Below are positions 51,301 through 59,779 of a DNA stretch of 64,000 nt, in pieces (the first letter of the stretch is position 1; every line of letters begins with the position of its first letter). The notes under the pieces were generated by a model that saw nothing but the letters and a program-made list of their open reading frames with translations, did no database searches and was not told where the DNA came from. This DNA comes from Bugulina stolonifera (taxonomy: Eukaryota; Bryozoa; Gymnolaemata; Cheilostomatida; Bugulidae), in NCBI GenBank assembly GCA_935421135.1, contig OW285187.1, positions 19,344,429-19,408,428 on the forward strand, written 5' to 3'. A program made the translations under genes and the position numbers.

Positions 51301-54300
51301 ATTTGCTGCAACATCTGGGGCCACCAGACCGACTTTGTGGCTCTAGCTCTGCACTTAGTGATCCCCAAGTGTCCACTATGTGTCTTATCTAAAACAGCTA
51401 ACCGCTCATACTGCAGAATTACAATACGTTCATCAAAGACAAGAGCATCATCCGCAATCGAAAGCCTGTTTCTACACTCAAAGTAAGATCTTAGTATAAC
51501 TTAATGTGAAGTTCGATAAGAAGGCTAACCATCTTTGACATACCGTAGGACACGAGAGATAACTTCATCATGCTCTTGCAACAATCTCAACTCTGTGAGA
51601 CGAGATGATGAAGCAGTTTGATACAAGAACGAGGCTGCAAACAACTCAACTTCCTCCATCAATATCACACCAGCCTCACTCATAGCAGCTGGGAGCAGCC
51701 GTGGCTTAGGGGTTAGAATGCTGAGCTTTCATGCTGAAGGTTCCAGGTTCAAACCCCGGTCACGGTGGTGTTAGGAAGAGCATCCAGCCACAATTGCTCC
51801 TGTGCCCCATGTTAAGTCCTTGGGGTCATGCAAGCCAGCATGGCTTCAAGGCAACTCCTCTACCCCTGCCAAAAAAAGGCCATGTTATCTGGGCCTTTCT
51901 CACAGGGAGTTGGCCAGCACTGGCACCTGGCAGTGAGAGCTGCTAGGAGCTGGTCACGCCGAGGAGTATAAGTCAGTGAGTTTTTTTCACTCATAGCAGC
52001 TGTGGAACGAGAAAGGGCATCAGCAATCACATTATTCTTGCCGAAGATGTGCTCAACACTATAAGTAAATCTCATCAAGCGCAACCTGAATCGCTGGACG
52101 CACGCCGGCATCTTATTTAGCTCAATGTCATTGAGCAACGGAACCAAAGGCTTATGGTCAATTACTACAACAATCTTCAGGCCTATTATATAGTCCCTAA
52201 ACTTCTCACATGCCCAGACAACTCCTAAAGCTTCTTGCTCAATGGTAGCATATCTTCTCTCAGTTTCACTTAGAGCACGGGAAGCTGCAATAACCAGTCG
52301 AAGCTCACCAGTATCCTGTTCTTGGAACAGAGCTGCCCCTATTCCAGAACAAGGCGCATCTTCTTGCCTAGTAACAGTTCTACCATTGTCTGTGTGCATG
52401 GCTTTATCAATTCTTCGCCAATGGTATGCGGTCTTTTCTGTTTTGCAATCTCATATGCTACCCGGTATGAGGCCTCCAGAAGTTTTGAATTTGATTCATG
52501 AAGAGACCCGCTTGAATCTAGTCGCATTTGTTTAAGTCCTCTTCCATGTCGCTCAAAATAGTCTCGATCTTTTGCTGCGTGTTGAGGATGTACTGAAGAA
52601 AGATGCTGTTTCAATTTGTTTGGTCGCAATGAGTCATTATTCAAAACTATAAGACGCAATACGCATTGTGGCTTCTCTTTTCCATTGGCAACTAGACATT
52701 GAAAGCCGTACTGAATGTAGTTAGCATCATATTTTCGTTTCTTGCTAGTGCTCATTCTGCAATTATAATGAGGTGGATGGTTACTCCACTGTTTGTGTGA
52801 AGTTTTTCTTGAACAATGGTAATAAAAATAGATATACACAGAGCATGTACAGCAATTTATACAGATAGCTATCATACTGATACTGACCTGCTTGAAGTGA
52901 AATGTGTCAATTCTGCTGCCACACTGTTGAGTAGCTTGATTACTTGTGTAAAATGAGTCATCAGCTGTTAAATAGCTAATACTATTTTACAGTATTAGCT
53001 GCCAGCCAATAACAACACAAAATATACACAAATAGGAAAAATATAGGAAAATAATACATAGGAAAATAATACAGAAAATAGGAATATATACAGAGTATAG
53101 TATATAGAATAATAATAGGAAAATACACAGAGTATGAAAATCTCCCCTCCCCCGTACATTTAAAATTCCCCCAGGGGGGACTTCCCCCCCCCCCCTGGCT
53201 GGGAACTCCTCTCTTAGTCCATACACTGGTCAGGGATCTGTCACTGCTCACTCCATCATCGGTCTCATCTACTAGGTGGGCGCTGCTACACCTTGGCAGA
53301 TTGCCCAGTCTTCCTACAGCGTTTACATTTGGCATCTTCAGCAGGGCAGACTCCTTTATTAGTATGTGTCATCTGCTGCAAGGTGAATTTTATGGCGACC
53401 TCTTGGGTCAACTCTTCCACTTTTATTTTCTGCATTTCCTTACTACAATCAATGTTTGGACTCGTTAGTGAAATCACATCTATCATATCATTCTATCATA
53501 TGTCATTTAAGGCTCTGACAAATTGCTCCACGGTTGGCGCCTTCTGAAGAACCTTGCTCTTTCATAAATTACATCTTTATACTTCTTTTTCCTTTCGTCA
53601 TCTAGGTTTAATTCATTGATTATGCTTTCTGCCTTACTCCCCATACAATAGATAAAATTATCCATTTGCAGAGTTTCTTCTCCTTGGTTCAACTTGGAAA
53701 CAGTTCTGAACCAGCTCCACCGCCCAAGTCACTAGGGGGGGGGGGGCTAGACTTAGCCATATGACAGATTATTCATGGATTAATCAAGATTAATAAAGAT
53801 AGTTTACACAAGAGCATTAAATAAGTTGTTCGGTTTGATAACATGGGCTTTGATAACAAGGCTTTTAACCACATGGCATAGCTCTGTATATCGAACAAAA
53901 GCACATATTCTCAAAACTAGTAATAATAATACAACAAGTACAGTACATCATTGGTCAATTACCTCTCACATTTCGTTGCAACAGTGGTAGTAAACTAGAA
54001 ATGTGTTTTCATCATTCGACACAAAGATTCTGATGTCCTAGTATACTCTGCATCATGTTGGAGCTTAACATTGTCTAACATTGTGGAAACTCTGACAACA
54101 AAATTGTAATAAAAGTAAATGCAAATTCTTACATAACAGTGATTGAAACAGTTAGAGAGGAAGGTCAATCATACTGTCATGAAAAGTTATATACAATGTA
54201 TATGCCAGTAATAATGGAGTTAGACCACCTTTTTGATGCTATATTTTTCTTCCAAGAAGATTCACACCTGTGGAAATAGCCCATCCTTGACTGGGGTTTG

Positions 54301-56787
54301 AACCCGGCGCTTTATGCCACCAGTGGACAGTCACATTCACCACTACACCAACAGGAGTATCCCATGTACACTTGGTTCTGTACAAAGATACTCAGATTAG
54401 AAAGACTAAAATTGCGAACTTCTATCCCCCTATGCCTCCCTATACTTGAATAGCCTGTAACTTTTTTGTTCATCATTCAATATGTACATTATATGGCATT
54501 GCAGAGATTAGATGATGATGATGTGGTTGTGTATTATACAATGTAGGTTCCAGTTTATCGTGGATGTTCCAAACCGCTAAATGTATACCAATGTGGTGAT
54601 AGCGTTCATAGTTCCGATGGACTGGCGGGCTATGCTCATGAATATGAACCTTGTGGTAGAAGCTTTTCTCAGGGACATGCTGTGACCAAACTTGTTGATC
54701 TTGTTAACAAATACCCGGGTGTGTTCATTATCCTACATGTCATTTTACTCTTTGGTGTCACACTGCATCATGTCATTGACTTGTCCCCATATAATCATGT
54801 ACATGTACTGCATACTATAAGTTTTATTAGTGTTGAATTACTGTAAGCCTAAATGTAGTGGTACAGTAGTATGCAAGGCTGCCACAACTTAATTTTTGTT
54901 TACTTTCAGGGGAGATAACTCTTATAGCATTAGGTCCGCTTACTAACATAGCTATGGCCTACAGAATGGATGATAAGTTTTCTTCTAAACTGGGTAGACT
55001 TGTGATAATGGGAGGAAATACTGAAGGTAACCAACACCATTATCAACATTTTATGGTCAGTACTGTTGTTATGATTGTGTATTATTTCTCTATTGAAATG
55101 TGCTTACTCAAGAGGTCTTGAGCTTCGTTTTTTGGCAGTTTGGCTCCATGGGCCAGATGAAGTGCCAGTCCAACGGTGGCCAATATTGATATCCAGATTA
55201 TGTTTAATAAATTCTAAAATTAGAATTATTGTATCAAATATTAACCTATTACAACAGTCAATAAATGGCACATCGTTTTCTCTGAGACCCTAGAATGTGG
55301 GTCCATCAGCCAAAAATGAACAGGTGCCTCTTTACGCCTTTACACCTGCACCGTAATAGCAATGTACATGTAGCCTACACCCACAGATACATCCAAGTAT
55401 TTAATCTACATGACTGTGCAATAATCACTGCATATAACTTGATGCAGATAGACGAGGAATTTCTGCGTCTGGACAATGTTGGAAGTGATTGATCAGAATA
55501 CAATATGCAGATAGGTATGGTGCATTATTTTGCAGGTAGTTCATGGATATCCATAGACTATTGAGTATAATGCATTGTGTATTGAACATTATGTCATAAG
55601 GTGTGTACGTCACTTTGTATTTCAGGGAAAGGGAACGTGAAACTAGCTGCTGAATTTAACTTTTATGTAGACCCAGAAGCAGCTAAGATAGTGACAGAGG
55701 AAACTGAGTGTCCATGTCAGATCTGTGGGTGGGAAATGTGTGGTCTCAACCACCAGCTGTCTTGGGTATGTACTTGACTGTATACTACTTACATCTAGCA
55801 CCCTCATACAGTGTAGTTGGTAGTGACACTGTACATGTATAAGTATAAGTACTCTACTCTGTCATTACAGGACTGGTTTGATACGTGGATATCTGCAGCC
55901 TCTGACCAGAGGGGACGTTTCATTGGCAACATTGTAAAAAATTTCTCTCCTCTTCAACGAAACAGATCTAAAGGGATTGGGTTTGCTATATGTGACCCTT
56001 TTGCAGTCAGTGTAGCCCTGTTTCCTGATATTGTGTTGGAATCAATCCAAAGAAGGGTTACCGTTGAAACAGCTGGGCAGGAAACTAGGGGTTAGTTGCC
56101 TAATTGGTATTATAGGGCATATACAGCAGTATATCGGGGTATATTTAGCAGTATATTGGGGTATACATAGTAGTAAATAGTGAATATACACGTCAGTTGT
56201 ATACAAAATAGCATTGATATACTCCTAGAAAGGATGTGCATGACTTTGTAGTCACAGAGAGTTGCACACAGTTCACCAACAAACAGCTGACTGCTCTTCC
56301 CTTTTGCAGAAAATAACATGACACGCTTTCCTTTTATATAATGAAAAATATGCAACTCACTACTGGCGATTTTCTATTAGGGCAGGAGGGTTACTGAAAA
56401 ATAAGCAAAGGGCCACATGTAGTCCTGGGGCTGTAGTTTGGGCACCCCTGTGGTATAGTGGGTATTTGCAGTGTACATTTCTAATTAGTGTACTTTTGGA
56501 TATAATATACTATAACTATTTACATGTCGCTTAGATGAGGGTTTTTCCACGACACTTCACTGCATGGAATCAGCCTAATTGACAGCGTGCAATTCAACGG
56601 TTGCTCTGATAAAGTGTACAATCACAAATGTGCATGTGAAGCCACTCCTTATTGTGTTATAGGAATGCTGGTTGCTGAATGGAGAGATGGTCTGTTCCCA
56701 AGGAAAGTAAAGCCAGTTGAGTTGATATTGAAGGTTGACCTAGACAAGCATAGAACTCTTCTAGAATCTCTTATGAAGCCCATGTAG
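33339..56787 (+). CDS. Inosine-uridine preferring nucleoside hydrolase family protein
   Basis: Six exons (33339-33542, 54547-54718, 54910-55026, 55626-55765, 55871-56090, 56663-56787) join in frame to 325 residues, typical of the family. These enzymes cleave the N-glycosidic bond of nucleosides to base plus ribose, using a calcium ion held by an N-terminal aspartate cluster. That cluster is present as DCDCGVDDA (Asp12, Asp14, Asp18, Asp19). Other family blocks are ALGPLTNIA, IMGGN and AEFNFYVDPEAA. Near the C-terminus the family's usual HDP is CDPFA here (Cys252-Asp253), so the acid histidine is replaced; substrate preference may differ. Intron 1 is 21,004 bp and full of antisense transposon remains, while the other introns are 104-599 bp. 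Animal members of this family are little studied. Confidence 0.92.
33775..34352. mobile_element. Third, truncated copy of the foldback-repeat arm
   Basis: Matches the right arm of the 60.4-63.2 kb foldback (62510-62900): GGAATCTACAGGTGTGA, CGACGGCCATGTTGA and CAGATCCAGCAGTGTCTATT occur in the same order. It carries the same minus-strand ATG frame beginning MAVVRV. It is split by a 151-bp MITE at 33808-33958 and ends abruptly at 34352, where CAGGGGTGG (a hAT-like terminus) begins. Confidence 0.75.
33808..33958. mobile_element. 151-bp MITE nested in foldback copy, 8-bp TSD
   Basis: Flanked by the perfect duplication CCTATATA (33800-33807 and 33959-33966). The termini CAGGCTTGCTAAGT and (complement) TAGACTTACCAAGT are imperfect inverted repeats related to those of the 5723-8577 element. 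The interior repeats AATCAGGGAG words and has a G-rich centre. The foldback sequence resumes directly after it. Confidence 0.85.
34353..36049. other. Intronic, no gene; diverged tandem repeat
   Basis: Starts with a CAGGGGTGG hAT-like terminus with no partner end found. At 34657-34950 a unit of roughly 105 bp containing ACAGCACTATACAATGAC and CAGTCTACACAGAT is repeated about three times. No coding evidence otherwise. Confidence 0.5.
36050..37819 (-). pseudogene. ZMYM1-like hAT transposase, C-terminal half, intron-bearing
   Basis: Minus-strand segments at about 37585-37819, 37273-37478, 36737-36903, 36250-36463 and 36110-36212 have splice consensus ends, and the first three join in matching phase. 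They read SLSRTRWTERY, then ALSLLKNASSFDFVVAL with CCKLQG, then a coiled segment, then TIFIPLLEILVSEMNGRF, then LLKDQLMLWRAHW, then the dimerisation-domain start. This is the order in ZMYM1/DUF4371-type hAT transposases and their domesticated relatives. A one-base frameshift near 36775 separates the WFED part from EYYCRTIFIP, and the final block decays. I call it a dead transposase or dead domesticated copy. Confidence 0.75.
38380..38560. other. GC-richer island, function unknown
   Basis: Locally higher GC (for example CACATCACCGCGGCCAATCA) than the surrounding intron. It is open on both strands for 60-90 codons but has no protein family resemblance. It may be transposon-derived. Confidence 0.3.
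38757..39157 (-). pseudogene. PIF/Harbinger transposase fragment
   Basis: From 39157 the frame reads TAKEHFDIVLEYVRPQY, then LRKAIPPEQRLCATL and TGDSFKGLAFF. After a frameshift near 38940 it continues with WIDIANSFKTTWNFPNCVGA, then IIGKHCAIQAPNNSG. This is the N-terminal half of a HARBI1-type DDE nuclease. The first catalytic aspartate of the usual IDGKH motif is replaced (IIGKH), so it is inactive even apart from the frameshift. The C-terminal half is absent. A donor-like GTGAGT follows the last block. Confidence 0.8.
39418..39499 (-). other. Possible exon of an unrecognised antisense gene
   Basis: Minus strand has an acceptor-like TTGTAG at the right and a donor-like CAG|GTAAAA at the left around an open stretch reading LNMEGLLWLITGLNMPFA in one frame. 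It could belong with the coding-like segment at 39635-41031, but the join phase is unresolved. Confidence 0.25.
39635..41031 (-). pseudogene. Unrecognised coding-like segment split by a hAT element
   Basis: The minus strand is open from an acceptor at about 41031 (TTGCAG) to the hAT insertion at 40919, with an acidic stretch (DFDDIELVGDDDIGL). It resumes in the same frame after the insertion at 39796 down to a stop or GTAACT donor near 39637, with HGPIKRCVHWIIGFVHKIRK. Removing the insertion and one target duplication gives about 87 continuous codons. I do not recognise the family. It could be another transposon's coding region or a host exon disrupted by the hAT. Confidence 0.45.
39797..40918 (-). 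mobile_element. GTF2IRD2/ZBED-type hAT transposon with transposase remnants
   Basis: Flanked by the 8-bp duplication CTTAGGCC (39789-39796 and 40919-40926). Inverted ends contain TGCCCAACC, as in the CAGGGGTGCCCAAAC terminus at 56450. On the minus strand, broken frames match the C-terminal region of GTF2IRD2/ZBED5-like hAT transposases: LAAEFERGFPQF and KLQIKLYSDPF at about 40370-40470, and FGSTYHCEQFFCRMKHT, the dimerisation motif, near 40165-40215. Internal stops and loss of the N-terminal half make it dead. Confidence 0.82.
41032..42180. other. Intronic, no confident gene
   Basis: AT-rich at first. From 41870 it is CT-rich on the plus strand, which may be the start of the decayed Gypsy element to the right. 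Nothing identifiable. Confidence 0.3.
42420..43050 (-). pseudogene. Ty3/Gypsy RT-RNase H fragment
   Basis: Minus-strand frames read LKSFVGMVGYL and FVWGEAWREE, then across a frameshift LLQWEEGSWKLVAYASIAMS and YVQLEK. These match the end of the Gypsy reverse transcriptase (LrsFLGmvnYlsrFI...W...) and the start of RNase H (GAvLlQ...vayaSRsLt.aE..YaqiEkE). Several frameshifts show it is inactive. No LTRs were recognised. Confidence 0.75.
43226..43495 (-). pseudogene. Cysteine-rich retroelement-like frame, uncertain
   Basis: An 89-residue minus frame upstream of the Gypsy fragment has a cysteine-rich stretch (KCFQQSMCKS, YCVCCIPIEYVFW). Its position suggests gag/protease remains of the same Gypsy copy, but it does not form a clean zinc knuckle. 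Identity unsure. Confidence 0.3.
44270..44645 (-). pseudogene. hAT (ZBED5/GTF2IRD2-like) mid-domain fragment
   Basis: The minus strand reads LVTDVAPAMIGRKHGFMK around 44285-44370, matching the block with a catalytic aspartate in ZBED-type hAT transposases (cTDGAPAMvGrnkGf). The surrounding frame is broken. This is a separate copy from the ones at 39797 and 52375. Confidence 0.6.
45250..46570 (-). pseudogene. RTE-like LINE fragment (endonuclease to RT)
   Basis: Minus order is: endonuclease-like VNRKSDRIISMKLVTAQRT (about 46285-46370), then a linker with AAKEVLGMSAPG and ETWWWNEDVKEA (45930-45532), then the RT start with GIAWMTTVIRNIVQNRLPQDW and IAPIYKLKGN (45503-45285). This matches the RTE/BovB layout, where the WWWNEEV linker is distinctive. 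Frameshifts and missing RT catalytic blocks make it dead. A long C-run lies inside at 46085-46098. Confidence 0.75.
46681..47090 (-). pseudogene. TTF-type zinc finger/DUF4371 N-terminal fragment of a ZMYM1-like hAT
   Basis: Reads TTGFSCWNDGKRILGRHE, then LHQEAVGALMH, then YMLSSVIDALNMLTLEGMATRG, then degenerates. This is the TTF zinc finger (GFsnWk.....H..S..H.eA) leading into DUF4371 (...iiaairfLgrQGLAlRGh). It could be the N-terminal half of the protein whose C-terminal half is at 36050-37819, about 9 kb to the left, but that is not proven. Confidence 0.65.
47690..49662 (-). pseudogene. DUF7869-like (RNase H-fold) transposase, frameshifted
   Basis: Nearly complete on the minus strand. ERNPQEWRKS (frame ending 49420) leads by frameshift into a 394-codon frame (49463-48279), then a second shift near 48295 into SHMKCDSTHSATE, and a C-terminus LLSLIPHVTNKAIASFYY at about 47710-47790. 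The main frame has CSTILNEDR, FNLDFHVPSKDQCD, CFDLQQ and VILYSDTCSCQERNK. I recognise this as a multicopy family of eukaryotic uncharacterised proteins with a DDE-like arrangement: Asp of FDLQ, Asp of YSDTC, and a late Asp/Glu in CDSTHSATE. The DUF name is from memory. Only two frameshifts break it, so it is relatively young. Confidence 0.7.
49670..50560. other. Intronic, no gene seen
   Basis: AT-rich sequence between the DUF7869-like element and the Gypsy integrase. It may contain terminal sequences of either, but no inverted or long terminal repeat was recognised. Confidence 0.35.
50560..52372 (-). pseudogene. Ty3/Gypsy RNase H and integrase (K02A2.6-like)
   Basis: RNase H lies at about 52372-52003 (GIGAALFQEQ, RRYATIEQEALGVVWACEKF, IDHKPLVPLL, NNVIADALSR). 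The integrase is an open 241-codon frame at 51368-50643 with CKRCRKES of the zinc-binding region. Its DDE core is Asp in LDLFYID, Asp in ISDSGTQYTSEEF and Glu in GNGAAERAVQSVK. ISDSG replaces the usual ISDNG. RNase H and integrase are separated by a SINE at 51692-51986. The left half of pol is missing: at about 52372 the sequence switches abruptly to a hAT transposase. LTRs were not found. A G-run near 51232-51242 interrupts the zinc-finger region. Confidence 0.85.
51692..51986 (+). mobile_element. Full-length tRNA-derived SINE with 16-bp TSD
   Basis: Flanked by TCACTCATAGCAGCTG at 51676-51691 and 51987-52002. The head GGAGCAGCCGTGGCTTAGGG has an A box, and GGTTCAAACCC is a good B box. The 3' part matches the truncated copy at 30087-30295. 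It is inserted inside the Gypsy element, so it is younger than that copy. Confidence 0.9.
52373..52760 (-). pseudogene. hAT transposase N-terminus (SCAND3/ZBED-like)
   Basis: From the likely ATG at about 52756 it reads MSTSKKRKYDANYIQYGF, then NDSLRPNKLKQHLSSVHP, a BED-type finger with the first cysteines replaced or shifted (QCVLRLIVLNNDS), then RLDSSGSLHESNSKLLEASY and KQKRPHTIGEELIKPC. This is the conserved N-terminus of SCAND3/ZBED5/FAM200-type hAT transposases. It ends abruptly against Gypsy RNase H at about 52372. Confidence 0.8.
52982..53760 (-). pseudogene. Ty3/Gypsy gag fragment with zinc-knuckle remnant
   Basis: Minus frames read KYKDVIYERARFFRRRQ (about 53570-53510, typical K02A2.6-like gag), then VCPAEDAKCKRCRKTGQSAKV, a zinc-knuckle-like stretch (53370-53288), then low-complexity and G/C-run sequence. 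It is in the correct order relative to the RNase H/integrase to the left. It may be the 5' part of the same Gypsy copy, split by the hAT fragment at 52373-52760. Frameshifted. Confidence 0.7.
53761..54546. other. End of giant intron 1, SINE-like remnant
   Basis: At 54285-54360 the minus strand has a tRNA-like unit: GTTGGTGTAGTGGTGAATG (A box) and GGGTTCAAACCCC (B box). Its pairing is too poor for a functional tRNA, so it is called a SINE head remnant. The rest is non-coding up to the splice acceptor at 54546. Confidence 0.55.
56390..56450. mobile_element. Solo hAT terminus in nucleoside hydrolase intron 5
   Basis: Ends with TTTGGGCACCCCTG at 56450, the complement of CAGGGGTGCCCAAA, and contains GGGCCACATGTAGTCCTGGGG. 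The element at 39797-40918 has the matching end (GGCCACATGTGGCCCTGGGG). It is a fragment of the same hAT family. The opposite end was not found. Confidence 0.7.
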
Positions 56788-57430
56788 ACTTACCTATTAT
56801 GGCATCTGCATTGTGCTTTCCACACATGTATATAGTGTGCAGACGCTCAAGTATTACAGTCTATCCAGGTCAGGCTCTTCCACTTTCAGCTATGCTCTAG
56901 CATAGTCTTTATGTTACATCTTTTATGGACATGACATGGTTACTTGGGAAATGAATCTGTTTAGATTAGGCTGGCTGTCATCATACCAGCTGCTAGAGAG
57001 AGTTAGTAGTAAAATATCTTTATACCAAACATTTTATCTTATGCTTAGTCATAACCCAGTCTTTAGTATTTTGGTGCATTACTACTGTCACCTGCTTATA
57101 TATCCATATAAATCTTTACGTTTTCTATTTACTATGTCACATTTTATAGTTGTAGGAAGTATATATACTTGAACAATTGACTTCATCTTAAACCTACATG
57201 TACAGTTACAGTAAATATTGAATAATATAATATTTTATTTATATAAATAAGGTATTATATTTTGTCTTTACACCAGAAATATTATGTTATTGAACATTAA
57301 GTAATTGGTGATAAGGTAGTATGGTGTCAAGCTCATTCGCAAAGCCATCAAATATAATGCAGGTGTAGCAGCTATTAGTTAGTCCTGTGTAGCTGTTGGA
57401 GAATATCGGCAGCAAGTCATTGAAGAACCT
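56788..57430. other. Convergent 3' regions
   Basis: Separates the nucleoside hydrolase stop (56787) from the stop of the minus-strand gene at 57431. TTTATT at 57234-57239 gives a minus-strand AATAAA about 195 bp past that stop. No plus-strand AATAAA was seen nearby. No coding evidence. Confidence 0.5.
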
Positions 57431-59779
57431 CTAACTAGCTTCTCCAACACTAACATATCTGTCTGAGAAAAACTCTCCACAGTAACAGGCATTGGAATTC
57501 CAGCATTTCGGGCATTCTAACTCTAATATGTTAGAGCCGAGTCTGTCATCAGCTATGTTTCCACATGCAATGGTGTAGTTGCTAGAACATATTTTACATG
57601 TTCTAATCATTCCTGGAACTGGGTCTCTATGTGGCAAGCTCTGACACCTATAAGCAAGGCATCTATTTCCTGCAGCACTGAGCTGTAATTGTGGAAATTC
57701 TCTGGTCTCCGCCAACAGTGGTCTACATCTGTTATATCGGTCTAGCTCATTCGTGCACCGGGTATTGTCAGTGGTTGTTGACTTGTCAGATGAATGAGCA
57801 TTGGGCACTATTGCAGACTTCTGGTTATTATTGTTTACAGGTGTAGATACTGTGGGTGCTACACCTGGTGTTCCTGGAGATCTTGTCAGTGTATTTGTGT
57901 TGCCTACAATGGCTGCTACATGAGCTGTTGATGGTGCCATACACATCATTGACAAAGCTGTGGGATGTACTCTGGCTGCGGGGTACGCTGTAGTTGTGGG
58001 GTGAACTATGGTTGCAGCATTAACTGTAGTTTTGGGGTGTGCTGTGGTTATTGGATGCACAGTGGTTGTAGAAGTAGAAGCAGTATAATTTGGCTGTGGA
58101 GGGTTCCTGTTGGCAAGTCTTGTTGTCTCCCTGAACTGCCGGCTGCGTAGGGCTGCTTGTCTGCAGAAGTATACATACCTGCGCACTCTTTCTATAGCTG
58201 ACCTCCTTAGTCTATTTGCTAACACTACATTAAGTGGAACTGAATGATATGCATGCCGCCAAATGCCATCCGTCTTGGCCAGTACATGTGTGGGTATTGG
58301 TGGTGTTGCGGTGATTGCAGTTGTATTTGTAGTAAACCCTACTTCATTTGCTACATTCTGTTGACCTATAGGTGTGGTCTGGTGCCCTAGTGATGAATGC
58401 AGTGGATGCTGGACCTGATGTCCAATTATGGGTGATGCTTGAGCTCCATGATGGATTTGTTTAACATGTGATGCTGATGCAGTAGGCTGGATCGTGAGTA
58501 ATCTCTTCTCCCCTGCTGCTGGAGTAGGCGGTGGTGCCCATAATTGCTGCACTGCTCGTTGCTTGCAATTTTTTCTTTGGCCATTGGATGGTGGATAATT
58601 GGTGATGTTTTCCCCTGTCATCTGAACCAATTGATGGTTTTTTCCCAATGTTCTTGTATTACTGCTATGTCTGTTATTAAGAAACCATTAATATTGTAGC
58701 CTAAATGCAATAGCAGAATTTCGGTGGTACAAAACATATCGTTATATCTGTTCTAAATATTATTTCTCACCAGCAGCAGGATCTACCTGAGTTGCCTCTG
58801 TATCTTTCCATCACAACATATCCACAACAATTATATACATAATGTGTCGTGCATTACGCAGTGATTAATGGCTCAAACATTACTTAATATAATCATGTAA
58901 ATGTAAGCATTGTTACCTGTTGAACTGCATCTGTTGCCAGCCAGCTCTAGTAGGCACGTTGCTCAAGCCTGCTTCAATAGATGTGTTGATAACCGAATAG
59001 AGGGATGATTGAGAAGGCCCAATGAATGGAGTAAATTGGTTAGCATTTTGCAATCTGATTCTGTTGTGATAAGCTAGTGGATATAGCAAGGTGTTCCTTC
59101 CAACTGTTGATGCCCCTTTAGTCAATGGGTTTGCTGTTCCTTTACCCAATGAAGTTGTTCGAAAACCTTTACTTTGATGACGATTACCAATTTGTGGTCT
59201 GACCAAGGATGACAATAATGATTGTTGGTGAACTCTTGGTTTTGCTGTAATGTGTTGCAATTTCTTCGCCTGATTCTGGATAAAGGGACGGGTAACCTTT
59301 GGTTTAACTGGGCATTGCTTGCATTCAGCTGATGTTGATGATACTGCCTTCTGCTGGGAACCGCTCCATTCAGGTGGGTTTCGAACTCCTCTTTCAATCA
59401 CTGTGCCCACTAAAGAAACCGAGGCAGACCCCACCATCTGATTAGATGTCCCTGCTTTAGTAGATGTGCTTACATCTGGCGAACATTCGTCATCTGTGCT
59501 TACTGTAAGGTCAACTAGAGTGTTGTGGTTTAAATTATTGTGAATAGTCTCGAATTCTTCATCACTATAAGCTCTATCTGCCTTAGTTCTTTTGACAGGA
59601 ATCTCTCCATGAAAATCTTTACTACTCCTAGTTAGCTTGCTTTCATTAGTTGAAAGTACTTGAGCTTTGACTTTGCTTTCGGCTCCATTGGAACTTTGCT
59701 TCCGCTTTTTTTTTGAACTCTTGTCATTGGCCATGTCAGCTTTATTTTTTTGATGTGCTGCTTTACGTTTTATAAGCAA
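57431..59779 (-). CDS. Unrecognised protein, probably nuclear, with SUMO-interaction-like motif and Cys cluster
   Basis: Two exons (58917-59779 and 57431-58670) join in phase through GT-AG sites to 700 residues. A second ATG at residue 16 may be the real start (MANDKSS). I do not recognise the family. The N-terminal region is basic, with a nuclear-localisation-like KKKRK (23-27). At 88-98 lies LVDLTVSTDDE, a hydrophobic core followed by Ser/Thr and acidic residues, as in SUMO-interaction motifs. The middle is low-complexity, rich in Thr, Pro, His and Ala, with HPTT/HPKTT-like repeats around 430-470. The C-terminus has a cysteine cluster: CxxC at 646-649, C657, CxxC at 674-677 and CxC at 683-685, suggesting zinc binding. 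I infer a nuclear regulatory or DNA-associated role. Confidence 0.7.

Noticed and set aside
54285..54360. Second possible tRNA gene on the minus strand
   Set aside because: It has B-box GGTTCAAACCCC, but the acceptor and anticodon arms do not pair; called a SINE head remnant.
58770..58805. Micro-exon between the two exons of the 57.4-59.8 kb gene
   Set aside because: AG and GT signals exist, but inclusion introduces a stop in the required phase; the direct join is in frame.
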